Below are positions 41,768-49,960 of a DNA stretch of 64,000 nt, piece after piece. Made by a program: the position numbers and the translations under genes. Within the stretch, counting starts at the first letter, position 1, and each line of letters begins with the position of its first letter. The notes under the pieces were generated by a model that saw nothing but the letters and a program-made list of their open reading frames with translations, searched no databases and was not told the DNA's origin. The DNA comes from Anaeromyxobacter oryzisoli (GTDB taxonomy: Bacteria; Myxococcota; Myxococcia; Myxococcales; Anaeromyxobacteraceae): positions 62,001-126,000 of the forward strand of contig NZ_JALCZA010000002.1 in NCBI RefSeq assembly GCF_022690765.1. Reading direction: 5' to 3'.

Positions 41768-42034
41768 TCACGGCTGCGTAACGCCGGCCACGTGGCGCTG
41801 CACGAGCATGACGACGTCTCCGATGGTTCGGACGTCCTTGATGCCCGATTCCGCGGATAGCTTCTTGCCCGTCACCCGCTGCAGCTCGACGACCAGGTCG
41901 ATCGCGTCGATGCTGGTGATGCCGAGGTCCTGGAAGCGGGACTCCCGCGTGATCTGGCTGCGATCCAGATCGAATAGATCCGACATCACCTGGGCGATCT
42001 TCTCGAAGATGGCGCTCTCGTCCATGCCCTTCAC
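41768..42034 (-). CDS. Acyl carrier protein 1
   Basis: 88 residues with the full ACP pattern: FEKIAQVMSDLFDLDRSQIT, then the phosphopantetheine site DLGITSIDAIDLV with the modified Ser in TSID, then LSAESGIKDVRTIGDVV. It carries the growing chain or starter unit as a thioester. The GTG at 42034 forms a GTGA overlap with ACP 2; an ATG nine bases on is an alternative. Two ACPs in tandem are also found in Escherichia aryl polyene clusters (ApeE and ApeF). Confidence 0.93.
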   Translation of the reverse strand: MKGMDESAIFEKIAQVMSDLFDLDRSQITRESRFQDLGITSIDAIDLVVELQRVTGKKLSAESGIKDVRTIGDVVMLVQRHVAGVTQP

Positions 42035-42300
42035 CCTGCGTTGACGTTGCGATTCGCGGCGATGTAGGCCGCCAGGTTCCGGACGGAGGCGAAGATCTCC
42101 CGGTTCCTCGCCTCGTCGCCGCTCGCGCGTACGCCATAGCGCTTTCGGATCTCCATCGCGAGTTCGAGCGCGTCGATCGAGTCGAGCCCGAGGCCCTCCA
42201 CGAACAGTGGCGTGGTCGCGCCTAGCTGATCGACGGTCACGTCCTGCAGGTTCAGGCTCTCGATGATGAGCTGCTTGATCTCACGCTCCAGCTCTTCCAC
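42031..42300 (-). CDS. Acyl carrier protein 2
   Basis: 89 residues with LEREIKQLIIESLNLQDVTV followed by LFVEGLGLDSIDALELAMEI, where the Ser of LDSIDA takes phosphopantetheine. The pattern differs clearly from ACP 1, so the two probably have different partners, for example starter loading versus elongation. The GTG at 42300 has GAGGAG upstream. Its first 49 bases overlap the end of the acyltransferase gene in another frame, and its stop overlaps the ACP 1 start. Confidence 0.92.
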   Translation of the reverse strand: MEELEREIKQLIIESLNLQDVTVDQLGATTPLFVEGLGLDSIDALELAMEIRKRYGVRASGDEARNREIFASVRNLAAYIAANRNVNAG

Positions 42301-43115
42301 GTGGTCTCCTCGAGTGCCGCCGGCGACGGCGGCGGGATCGCTGCCGCCTCGCCGGAGGCCGCGCGCTGAAGCAGTTCGACGTAGATCGACCGCACCTGGT
42401 CGCGCGCCACGGCGGCCCGGCCGAGCGGCGGCGGAACCGTGGCGAGCTGCGTCACGGTCAGCCGGACCGTCCGCTCCGGGATCTCGTGCCAGCGCTGCCC
42501 CCGGATGAGCGCCGGCGGGTCGGAGCGGATGAGGACTGGGACGATCGGGACGTTCGCCCGGACGGCGATCTCGAACGCGCCGGAGAAGAACGGGCCGATC
42601 GCGCCCTTCGGCGAGCGCGTGCCCTCTGGGAACACCAGCACCGAGCAGCCGCGCTCGAGGCGCGCCACCGCCTCCTCGACGACCGCCGCGCCCGAGAAGA
42701 TGCCGACGTCCGACTCGATGTGCCCGCAGGCGCGCAGCAGCGGGCCGACGAGCAGGTTGCGGAACATCTGGCGCTTGGCGACGAAGACGAGGTCCGGGGC
42801 GGCGGTGACGAGCGCCGTCACGTCGACGAGCGTTGGGTGGTTCGCCACCAGCACGGCGCCGCTCGGGGGCAGCTCGAGCCGCGTCGCGCGCGGCTCGTAG
42901 TGGAGCAGGCCGCACCATCGCATGTAGTCGTGGAACGCGATCCAGGTGCGCCTAACGATACGGCGGCAGCGGGCAGCGCCGCGCTCGGGGGAGCCCGCCC
43001 GGCGCCGCGCCAGCGGCAGCACCGCGTACGAGAGCAGTGCCCCCACGGCGAAGAACAGGAGAAAGGCACCGCCGGTGAAGACGACGCGCCGGACGATCTG
43101 GACGAGCCAGCGCAT
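42252..43115 (-). CDS. PlsC-type acyltransferase
   Basis: 287 residues. An N-terminal membrane segment (VFTGGAFLLFFAVGALLSYA) is followed by the acyltransferase motifs VLVANHPTLVD (NHx4D) and VFPEGTRS, and by PIVPVLIRSDPP. It should acylate a hydroxyl of a lipid acceptor with a chain from ACP or CoA. It is a second acyltransferase besides the LpxL-type enzyme. The start ATG overlaps the PPTase stop by one base (TGATG). The C-terminal 16 codons overlap ACP 2. Confidence 0.9.
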   Translation of the reverse strand: MRWLVQIVRRVVFTGGAFLLFFAVGALLSYAVLPLARRRAGSPERGAARCRRIVRRTWIAFHDYMRWCGLLHYEPRATRLELPPSGAVLVANHPTLVDVTALVTAAPDLVFVAKRQMFRNLLVGPLLRACGHIESDVGIFSGAAVVEEAVARLERGCSVLVFPEGTRSPKGAIGPFFSGAFEIAVRANVPIVPVLIRSDPPALIRGQRWHEIPERTVRLTVTQLATVPPPLGRAAVARDQVRSIYVELLQRAASGEAAAIPPPSPAALEETTWKSWSVRSSSSSSRA

Positions 43116-43549
43116 CAGGGCACCACGACGAAGGCGAGCGCGCAGGGACCGTCGTGCGACAGGCTGAGCAGCGGGTGACCGCCGCGGGCGCGCCGGAGGG
43201 CAGAAGCCGCCGAGGTGCCGAGCTGGAGCCCGGGCCGGCCGTCCGCGTCGCGCACGACTTCGATCTCGCGCAGCTCGACGCCGCTCAGGATGCCGAGTCC
43301 GAGCGCCTTCAGGAACGCCTCCTTGGCCGCGAACCGCGCCGCGTAGTGCTGCGACGGGCGCGCCTGCGCCTCGCAGTAGCGCCGCTCCTCATCGCTGAAA
43401 ACCTCGCTCACGAACCCGGCGCGCCGGACGCTGCGCTCGATCCGGGCCACGTCGACGACGTCAGCGCCGATGCCGGTCGGGCCCCAGCTATCGGAGGCGG
43501 TGGGCGGTCGCGCCGGAAGGGCTCCCGTGAGAAGGGTAGTTGCCGGCAT
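43115..43549 (-). CDS. AcpS-type phosphopantetheinyl transferase
   Basis: 144 residues with the family signatures GIGADVVDVARIER (metal-binding Asp), YAARFAAKEAFLKALG (catalytic Glu and Lys) and the C-terminal HPLLSLSHDGPCALAF. It transfers the phosphopantetheine arm of CoA to Ser on the two ACPs encoded next door. It is the first gene of the fourteen-gene operon. The ATG at 43549 has no strong ribosome site; the open frame continues to 43615 without signs of extra protein. Confidence 0.9.
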   Translation of the reverse strand: MPATTLLTGALPARPPTASDSWGPTGIGADVVDVARIERSVRRAGFVSEVFSDEERRYCEAQARPSQHYAARFAAKEAFLKALGLGILSGVELREIEVVRDADGRPGLQLGTSAASALRRARGGHPLLSLSHDGPCALAFVVVP

Positions 43550-43723
43550 GAGGTCGTGGCGGGAGAGATACCCCGAGTGACTCCGAGCGTACCCGACGGG
43601 GACGCGGGTGGGCAAGTGCGATACCCGCCGACAAATACTTGAATTCGGAACGGAACCGCCCCGGCGACGCTCGCTTCGCGCCGCTTTGACCCGGGTCTAC
43701 CGCCTCGGATATGAACGGCGGTC
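43550..43723. other. Divergent promoter region of the polyene cluster
   Basis: 174 bases between the PPTase gene (minus) and the first ketosynthase gene (plus). The middle is less GC-rich than its flanks (ATACTTGAATTCGGAACG near 43636), as expected for promoters, but no specific box could be named with confidence. All nineteen cluster genes would be driven from here. Confidence 0.6.
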
Positions 43724-44908
43724 ATGCCTGGCTCGGGGCCGCCGATAAGTATCCCCATCATGGCGGTCAGCGTGGGGAACGCGCTCGGGGGCTGCACCGC
43801 CGACGTCGTCGCCGCGCTCGAGGCGGGTCGCTCCGGGCTCCGGCCCTGTGCGCTCGACGTCCCGCGCGAGATGGTCTGCGGCGCGTTCGCGGGCGAGCCG
43901 GCGCCGCTGCCAGCCGCGCTCGCCAGCCACGACTCACGCGTTTCGCGCATCGCGGCGCAGGTGCTGGCCGGCGTCTCACGCGAGCTGGAGCGCGCGGTCC
44001 GGCGCTGGGGGCCGGAGCGCGTCGCTCTCGTCGTGGGGACGAGCACCGGCGGCGTGGCCGAGTCGGAGCGCGCCCACGCGGCGCACCGGCGGACGGGGCG
44101 GCTGCCGGCGAGGTTCGACTTCGACCGGCAGCACGCGTTCCACGGACTGCTCGACGTGGTGCGGGCGCTCACCGGCGCGCGCGGGCCCGCCTACGTGGTC
44201 TCGGCGGCCTGCGCGTCGAGCGGCAAGGTCCTCGGGTCGGCGCGCCGCCTCATCGCCGGCGGGGTCGCCGACGCGGTGGTGGCGGGCGGCGTCGACACAC
44301 TCTGCCAGACGACGCTGCGGGGGTTCTCCAGCCTCGAGGCCCTGTCGCGCACCGCGTGTCGACCGTTTAGCGCCGCGCGCGACGGCACCAGCATCGGTGA
44401 GGGCGCAGCCTTCCTCCTCCTGGAACGGGAGGGCGAGGCGCCAGTGCGGTTGCTTGGGGTCGGGGAGACCTCGGACGCACACCACATGACTCAGCCGGAC
44501 CCGGAAGGGCGCGGGGCGGCGCGGGCGATGCGCGAGGCGCTCGAGCAGGGCGGGGTCGCGCCGGAGGAGGTCGACCACGTCAACGCGCACGGGACGGCGA
44601 CCCCCGCCAACGATGCCGCCGAGTCGAGCGCGATCGTGGGGTTACTCGGGACGTCGCCGCTGGTATCGTCGACCAAGGGGTACACGGGCCACTTGCTCGG
44701 CGCCGCCGGCGCCACCGAGGCTGTCTTCGCGGCGCTCGCGCTCGAGCGCGGCTTCGTGCCGGCCAGCCTGGGCGCGGAGCCGCTTGACCCGGCCGTCCGG
44801 GCAAACGTGGCGGTCCGCGCGCGGAGCGGCCGGCTCCGGACCGCGCTTAGCAACTCCTTCGCGTTTGGGGGCGTCAACGTGAGCGTTTTGTTGGGGGCGG
44901 CACCGTGA
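43724..44908 (+). CDS. Beta-ketoacyl-ACP synthase (KS alpha of a KS/CLF pair)
   Basis: 394 residues of thiolase fold. The active-site Cys163 is in SAACASSGK, and the two His are His289 in NAHGTATPAND and His323 in GYTGHLLGAAG, so the enzyme should be active. It condenses malonyl-ACP with the growing chain. The next gene encodes a chain-length-factor-like partner, and the order KS-CLF-DH-KR-KS resembles the apeO to apeR run of Escherichia clusters. Start at ATG 43724 includes the first strand (PISIPIMAVSVGNALGG); an ATG at 43760 would remove it. Confidence 0.92.
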   Translation: MPGSGPPISIPIMAVSVGNALGGCTADVVAALEAGRSGLRPCALDVPREMVCGAFAGEPAPLPAALASHDSRVSRIAAQVLAGVSRELERAVRRWGPERVALVVGTSTGGVAESERAHAAHRRTGRLPARFDFDRQHAFHGLLDVVRALTGARGPAYVVSAACASSGKVLGSARRLIAGGVADAVVAGGVDTLCQTTLRGFSSLEALSRTACRPFSAARDGTSIGEGAAFLLLEREGEAPVRLLGVGETSDAHHMTQPDPEGRGAARAMREALEQGGVAPEEVDHVNAHGTATPANDAAESSAIVGLLGTSPLVSSTKGYTGHLLGAAGATEAVFAALALERGFVPASLGAEPLDPAVRANVAVRARSGRLRTALSNSFAFGGVNVSVLLGAAP

Positions 44909-45648
44909 ATAGCCTCTACGTCGGTGGTGTGGGGCTGAGCGCGCCCGGGCTTAGCGGCGCGGGTGGGGGCGGCGCCGCGGCGGACACGGGCGCACAGGCG
45001 CTGCCGCCGGCGCTGCGGCGCCGGGCGAGCCCGCTCAGCTTGCTCGTGTGCGATGCCTTGGCGCAGGCCGCCGCCGAGGCGGGCGCCGACCTCGCCGCGA
45101 TCCCCGTGCTGCTCGGCAGCGCCTACGGCGAGATCGGCACCGCGGTCGAGATGATGCGCTCGTTCGGTGACGGCGCCGGCCTGCCGTCGCCGATCCGGTT
45201 CCACAACAGCGTCCACAATACCCCGGTGGCGTACGCCTCGATCGGGCGCGGCAACCGCGGCTTCTCGACGGCGCTCGCCGCCGGGCCGGAGACGGTGGCA
45301 ATGGCGCTCGTCGAGGCCGCCGCGCTCCTCGCGGAGCGCGGCGGGGACGCGCTGGTCGTGTTCGCCGACGAGCCTTTGCCGGAGCCGTTCGCGCCCGCGC
45401 GGCCCTGGGTGGCCGCGGCGGCGGCCCTCCACCTCGCCACCGCGCCGCTCGCCTCGCCCCGCGCGCGGCTTGGGGTGCCCCGGCGCGGGTCCGCCGCGGC
45501 CGCGGCACTCGCCCCCGCCCTCGAGGCACACCCCTGCGCCGGCGCGTTCGCGCTGGTCGAGGCAGTGCGGCGCGGCCGCTCCGGGCCGGTGTCGATCGGG
45601 CCGCCCCCCGACGGCTGGGTGGTCGAGGTGGAGGCCGGGGCTTCATGA
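44905..45648 (+). CDS. Chain-length-factor-like ketosynthase homologue
   Basis: 247 residues, short for a ketosynthase and without the active-site Cys and catalytic His residues, but with the landmark IRFHNSVHNTPVAYASI and PLPEPFAPARPWVAAAAALH of the PF13723-type family. Such proteins pair with an active KS and set chain length. The GTG at 44905 overlaps the KS stop (GTGA). In the Escherichia cluster a like protein forms a heterodimer with ApeO. Its role here is inferred from that and from position. Confidence 0.82.
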   Translation: MNSLYVGGVGLSAPGLSGAGGGGAAADTGAQALPPALRRRASPLSLLVCDALAQAAAEAGADLAAIPVLLGSAYGEIGTAVEMMRSFGDGAGLPSPIRFHNSVHNTPVAYASIGRGNRGFSTALAAGPETVAMALVEAAALLAERGGDALVVFADEPLPEPFAPARPWVAAAAALHLATAPLASPRARLGVPRRGSAAAAALAPALEAHPCAGAFALVEAVRRGRSGPVSIGPPPDGWVVEVEAGAS

Positions 45649-46082
45649 CTGCGCTGCCGCCCATCGAGGAGCTCGTACCGCACCGCGGGCGGATGCTCCT
45701 GCTCGACGAGCTGGTCGCCTTCGACGGCCAGCGCGCCCTATGCCGCGTCCGGCTGCAGCGAGACTCGACCTTCGTCGAGGGCGGCGCCGTGGACGCAGTG
45801 ATCGCGCTCGAGTACATGGCGCAGGCGGTGGCGGCTTTCGCCGGGATGCGCGGCCGCGCCGCCGGCCGGCCCCCCCGGATCGGATTCCTGCTCGGCACGC
45901 GCGAGCTCGTGCTGTCAGTGGACCGCTTCGCGGTGGGGGACGAGCTCATGGTCGAGGTCGCCCACGTCTGGGGCGAGGATCAGCTCGGCGTCTTCGATTG
46001 CACCGTGTCGCGTGGCGGCGAGAAGGTCGCTTCGGCGGCGCTGAACGTGTACCAGGGTCCCATCGAGGAGCGAACCTCATGA
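45645..46082 (+). CDS. ApeP-type hotdog dehydratase partner
   Basis: 145 residues with a FabA/FabZ-like hotdog pattern: LVPHRGRMLLLDELVAFDGQ at the start, then IALEYMAQAVAAFAGMRG, where the Glu of LEYMAQ corresponds to the FabZ acid, and VEVAHVWGEDQLGVFDCT later. It is probably paired with the dehydratase half of the ligase fusion to make trans double bonds. The ATG lies in an ATGA overlap with the CLF gene and the stop in another with the ketoreductase gene. Confidence 0.87.
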   Translation: MTALPPIEELVPHRGRMLLLDELVAFDGQRALCRVRLQRDSTFVEGGAVDAVIALEYMAQAVAAFAGMRGRAAGRPPRIGFLLGTRELVLSVDRFAVGDELMVEVAHVWGEDQLGVFDCTVSRGGEKVASAALNVYQGPIEERTS

Positions 46083-46804
46083 AGCCTCGCGCGCTCGTCA
46101 CCGGGGGCAGCCGGGGCATCGGCGCCGCCATCGCGGTCGCACTCGCCCGCGCCGGCCATCCGATCGTCCTCAACTATAAGTCGAACGACGCCGCGGCACG
46201 CGCCACGCAGGCCGCCATCGAGGCGGCGGGCGGCTCAGTGGAGCTGGCCCGCTTCGACGTCGCGGACGCGGCCGCAGCCACGGCGGCGGTGGAGCGGCTC
46301 GCTGCCGACGAGGAGCACCCCATCGGCGTGCTCGTCAACAACGCCGGCGTCGCGCGCGACGCGGCGTTCCCCGCCCTCGAGAGCGAGGACTGGGAGCAGG
46401 TCACGCGGACCACGCTCGACGGGTTCTTCCACGTGACCCGCCCGCTCGTCATGCCGATGGTCCGACGCCGCTGGGGGCGGATCATCAACGTCTCCTCCGT
46501 CTCGGGCGTGATGGGCAACCGCGGCCAGGTGAACTACGCGGCGGCGAAGGCGGGTCTCATCGGGGCGACGCGGGCCCTCGCCTACGAGGTGGCTCACCGG
46601 GGCGTGACGGTGAATGCGATCGCGCCCGGGCTGATCGAGACCGACATGACGGCCCGCGTCCCGCGAGACGAGATCCTGAAGCTCATCCCGATGCGTCGCT
46701 TTGGGCGGCCGGAAGAGGTCGCGGCGCTTGCGGCGTACCTGGCGGGCGACGAGGCCGCATACGTCACCGGGCAGGTCATCGGCATCAACGGTGGGCTCGC
46801 CTGA
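46079..46804 (+). CDS. FabG-type 3-oxoacyl-ACP reductase
   Basis: 241 residues of short-chain dehydrogenase type. The nucleotide loop TGGSRGIG spans residues 8 to 15; NNAGV is present; the catalytic residues are Ser140 in NVSSVSG, Tyr153 and Lys157 in YAAAKAG. The C-terminus has the GQVIGINGGL end of FabG. It reduces the keto group after each condensation using NADPH. The start codon overlaps the dehydratase stop. It lies in the apeQ position of the run. Confidence 0.93.
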   Translation: MKPRALVTGGSRGIGAAIAVALARAGHPIVLNYKSNDAAARATQAAIEAAGGSVELARFDVADAAAATAAVERLAADEEHPIGVLVNNAGVARDAAFPALESEDWEQVTRTTLDGFFHVTRPLVMPMVRRRWGRIINVSSVSGVMGNRGQVNYAAAKAGLIGATRALAYEVAHRGVTVNAIAPGLIETDMTARVPRDEILKLIPMRRFGRPEEVAALAAYLAGDEAAYVTGQVIGINGGLA

Positions 46805-46833
46805 GCGGCGGCCAGAATCGAGGATCGGAGCGC

Positions 46834-48060
46834 ATGGGCGGGCATCGCGTCGTCATCACGGGCGTCGGCGTCACAAGCCCGATCGGCAACTCGCTGGACG
46901 AGATCTCCGCCGCGCTCCGCGAGGGGAGGAGCGGCGTGCGCCAAATCCCGGCGCTGGGCGAGATCGCCAACATGAAGACGCGGCTAGGCGCACCGGCCGA
47001 GGTCGACCTCTCGCCGTTCCCCAAGAAGCGGACGCGCACCATGGGGCGGGTGGCGCTGCTCTCCACGTTCGCGACCCAGAACGCGATCGCGGACGCCGGG
47101 CTCGACCCGGAGCGGCTCTCGTCCGGCCACGTTGGTCTTGCGTACGGCTCGACGGGCGGGACAAGTGCGGCCGTGGTCGACTTTGTCGAGAAGCTCTACT
47201 TCAACCGCAGCCTCGACGCGATCCAGTCGGCCACCTACCTCAAGTTTATGAGCCACACCTGCGCCGCCAACCTGGCGCAGTACTTCGCCATCCGCGGCCG
47301 GGTGGTGACGACCTGCTCGGCCTGCGTCTCGGGAAGCCAGGCCATCGGCGCCGGATACGAGGCGGTGCGGGGCGGCCAGCAGGAGGTCATGATCTGCGGC
47401 GGGGCCGAGGAGATGGACGTCGTCCACGCAGCCATCTTCGATGTGATGTATGCCGCCTCAAGCCGTTACAACGATCAGCCCACCGAGTCGCCGCGCCCGT
47501 TCGACGCCGACCGCGACGGCCTAGTGGTCGGCGAGGGCGCCGCGACGCTCGTGCTCGAGCGCTACGATCACGCCCGGGCGCGCGGCGCGCGCGTGTACGG
47601 CGAGATCGTCGGGTTCGCCACCAACTGCGACGGGTTGCACATGACGGCGCCGTCCGAGGATGGCATGGCGCGGGTCATCGAGCTCGCGCTTGCCGACGCG
47701 CAGCTCGCGCCCGACCGGATCGACTACGTAAACGCCCACGCCACCGCGACCGACCTCGGTGACGTCTGCGAGAGCCGTGCCGTGCTGCGGACGCTCGGTG
47801 CGAAAGTCCCGATCTCCTCGACGAAGGGTTTCACCGGGCACACCCTCGGCGCGTGCGGCGCGATCGAGTCGCTGTTTTGCCTTGCTATGATACGCGACGG
47901 CTTTCTCGCGCCCAACCGCAACCTCGCCCGCCCGCACCCGGACTGCGCCTCCCTCGACTACGTCATCGGCGCGCCGCGCGCGGCGGGGCCAGCGCTCGTC
48001 ATGAACAACAACTTCGCCTTCGCCGGGATCAACACCTCGCTCGTCTTCAAGGCCGTCTAG
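46834..48060 (+). CDS. Beta-ketoacyl-ACP synthase (second, free-standing)
   Basis: 408 residues of FabF type. The active-site Cys164 is in TTCSACVSGSQ, and the His residues are His302 in NAHATATDLGD and His336 in GFTGHTLGACG. The normal C-terminal segment MNNNFAFAGINTSLVF is present. It matches the ApeR position, which may handle the first condensation with the aryl starter. It starts 29 bases after the ketoreductase stop with GGAG just upstream, the only gap in the plus-strand operon. Ten bases after its stop a gene fragment begins. Confidence 0.92.
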   Translation: MGGHRVVITGVGVTSPIGNSLDEISAALREGRSGVRQIPALGEIANMKTRLGAPAEVDLSPFPKKRTRTMGRVALLSTFATQNAIADAGLDPERLSSGHVGLAYGSTGGTSAAVVDFVEKLYFNRSLDAIQSATYLKFMSHTCAANLAQYFAIRGRVVTTCSACVSGSQAIGAGYEAVRGGQQEVMICGGAEEMDVVHAAIFDVMYAASSRYNDQPTESPRPFDADRDGLVVGEGAATLVLERYDHARARGARVYGEIVGFATNCDGLHMTAPSEDGMARVIELALADAQLAPDRIDYVNAHATATDLGDVCESRAVLRTLGAKVPISSTKGFTGHTLGACGAIESLFCLAMIRDGFLAPNRNLARPHPDCASLDYVIGAPRAAGPALVMNNNFAFAGINTSLVFKAV

Positions 48061-48070
48061 CTATCGTGTC

Positions 48071-48286
48071 ACGACGTCGTTCATTGATCACTGCTGGACG
48101 GTTGTTGCCGGATGTCTGCAGCGCGGGCTTGAGTTATCCGGTGCGGAAACGGTGCTCGTCACGGAAACGGCGTGCCGCGCGGCTGGCGCACCCTGCTGCG
48201 AGTACCACTGCGAGTGGCACGGGGCGACGGGCGACGAACATAGCCGATCGGGCGACGTCGACGACGGTGAGCCCACGGTTCGGTAG
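48071..48286 (+). pseudogene. 3' fragment of a DUF2378-like gene
   Basis: From 48086 the sequence aligns with 24468 to 24610, the end of the DUF2378-like gene, at an estimated four of five bases with one in-frame three-base insertion. It encodes DHCWTVVAGCLQRGLELSGA and a Cys-rich CCEYHCEWHG end, then runs on to a TAG at 48284. No start or N-terminal part remains. It abuts the polyene operon and ends 12 bases before the convergent DUF2779 gene. It is a paralogue's remnant, in the same orientation as the 24-kb copy. Confidence 0.8.
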
Positions 48287-48298
48287 CGAGCGCGACCG

Positions 48299-49771
48299 TC
48301 AAGTCGTCATCTGTCTCAGTCGCTCTGTGAGCTTCACGAGCGCGAGCGTGTCCCGTTCGCAGTACGCGAGCAACTGCTTCCGAAGCGTCCTGCGCTCCGG
48401 TGCTGTGATCGAATCAGGCGCTAGGATGAGCGCCTCGAGAGCGGTCGATGCCGCGTCGCCGTCGGCGATCTCGAGATCGTCGTAGGAGAGCGCGGGCACG
48501 AGCGCGGGCAGGACGGCCTTCAGACCGAATCCGCCATGAAACGCGGGATGGTAGACGTGATCGCGCACGATCGGAAGCAGGTCCACGAGCCGGCCGCGGA
48601 TCGTGCGGAGCGGCTTCTTGAGCTTCGGGACCACTTCCGCCAGGTGCTCGAGGCACCTCGCCTCGAACCCAGCGTTGTAAGCGACCACCGTCCGGGTGTT
48701 CCCGCACGCACGTACGACCGCCTCGGCTAGCAGGGGCCGGGGATCGTCGGCATCCTCGGCGAGGTGCTCGTAGTGCTCGGCTCGGCCGCGCGCGCCAGCG
48801 ACGTGGCAGCTCACCTGGACCGGCACGGTCTCGTAGGGATGGCAACCGTTCCAGACCGGCACGGCCGGGTTGATCGATTCGAAGTCGAGGAACGCGGCGG
48901 GGTACTCGATGGCTGCGAGCGCGTCCGCGAGTCCGTTCTCGACGACGAGCTCGCCCGCCTTGACGGCGCGAACCTGTCGCGCCGCGACGTCCGACAGACG
49001 GACATCCTCTGGAAGTTCGTGGATCGTCTCGATGCCCGCCCCGATGAATTCGGCGAGCCGCTTCGCGTGAAGGCGATAGAGAGTCGAAACGTGGTGCTCG
49101 GGCAGCTCGGGATGGCAACGCTGCGCGAAGGGGCAGTCGTACGGTGAGCTGCACTGTGCCCCGGGCTCGATTTCCGGGAGCTTGCCGTCGAGCGTGGCAC
49201 GCATGTTCCGGACCTGCCCCGGGATCGCTGGGATCAGCTCCTCGACATCGTTGGTCACGTCCTCGCGAACGAAGAGGTTGTCCAGGTTAGGGTAAGCGCA
49301 GTCGCGGTTAAGGTGCATCAGCTCCGCGCGACGGACGTCCACGCCCGATGCTCGCGCGGCGTAGAGCTGGACAGCGACATCGGGCAGGAACTGATCCTTC
49401 ACGTCGAGCGTGGCCTTCACCTCGACAAGGCCCCAGCCGCGCCTCTGCCTCTCGAGCACGTCCAGCGCCGCGAACACGCCGCGCGCGGCGAAACTCGCCT
49501 CGAACACCACGTTCGCGCCGTCTCGGAGCGCTGCGGCTGTGGCCTCGAGGCGTTCGGTGACCTTCCACGGCTCGAAGTCGATCAGCGTTCCGACCGCGAA
49601 GCGCTCGCGCGCGAGCTCGCCGACGCGATGGCCGCGATCGAAGATGGCCTGCAACCGACCGTCGGGGTTGAGCTCAGGCGCGTCGGGCTCGTGGACCTCC
49701 CACCACAGTCGGCGCAGACACTGAAGGCCGACGCAGAAGCGGGACTTGGAGATGTTGCGGCGGCGCGGCAT
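48299..49771 (-). CDS. DUF2779 nuclease-like protein with Cas4-like N-terminal part
   Basis: 490 residues. The N-terminal half resembles RecB/Cas4-type nucleases: KSRFCVGLQCLRRLWW, the PD-(D/E)XK core with GLVEVKATLDV, and CSSPYDCPFAQRC, so four Cys could bind an iron-sulphur cluster. The C-terminal DUF2779 half has AFLDFESINPAVPVW, TVVAYNAGFEARCL and LLAYCERDTLALVKL, the pattern of a DEDD 3'-5' exonuclease. Two nuclease domains in one protein suit DNA repair or phage defence. The ATG at 49771 has no strong ribosome site. It is divergent from the restriction genes, which suggests shared control. Confidence 0.85.
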   Translation of the reverse strand: MPRRRNISKSRFCVGLQCLRRLWWEVHEPDAPELNPDGRLQAIFDRGHRVGELARERFAVGTLIDFEPWKVTERLEATAAALRDGANVVFEASFAARGVFAALDVLERQRRGWGLVEVKATLDVKDQFLPDVAVQLYAARASGVDVRRAELMHLNRDCAYPNLDNLFVREDVTNDVEELIPAIPGQVRNMRATLDGKLPEIEPGAQCSSPYDCPFAQRCHPELPEHHVSTLYRLHAKRLAEFIGAGIETIHELPEDVRLSDVAARQVRAVKAGELVVENGLADALAAIEYPAAFLDFESINPAVPVWNGCHPYETVPVQVSCHVAGARGRAEHYEHLAEDADDPRPLLAEAVVRACGNTRTVVAYNAGFEARCLEHLAEVVPKLKKPLRTIRGRLVDLLPIVRDHVYHPAFHGGFGLKAVLPALVPALSYDDLEIADGDAASTALEALILAPDSITAPERRTLRKQLLAYCERDTLALVKLTERLRQMTT

Positions 49772-49960
49772 TCGGAAGACAGCGTACACCGTGGGCCGAC
49801 ACGCGCGCCCCGGTGAGGAGGCCCTCGGCCAAGATGCCGCAGTTGTCTGAAGCACGACGCGAAGCTGGCGACAACCGCGATCAAGCCCTCGGCGTTCTCA
49901 CGATGCTACGCTGACTATGCTGCCGCGGTGGCGGGCGAAGCACCAGCCAGAGGTTCAAAG

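Noticed and set aside
45035-45949. Minus-strand frame of 304 codons opposite the polyene genes
   Set aside because: Arg/Pro/Ser-rich composition and no homology cue; it mirrors the CLF and dehydratase genes.
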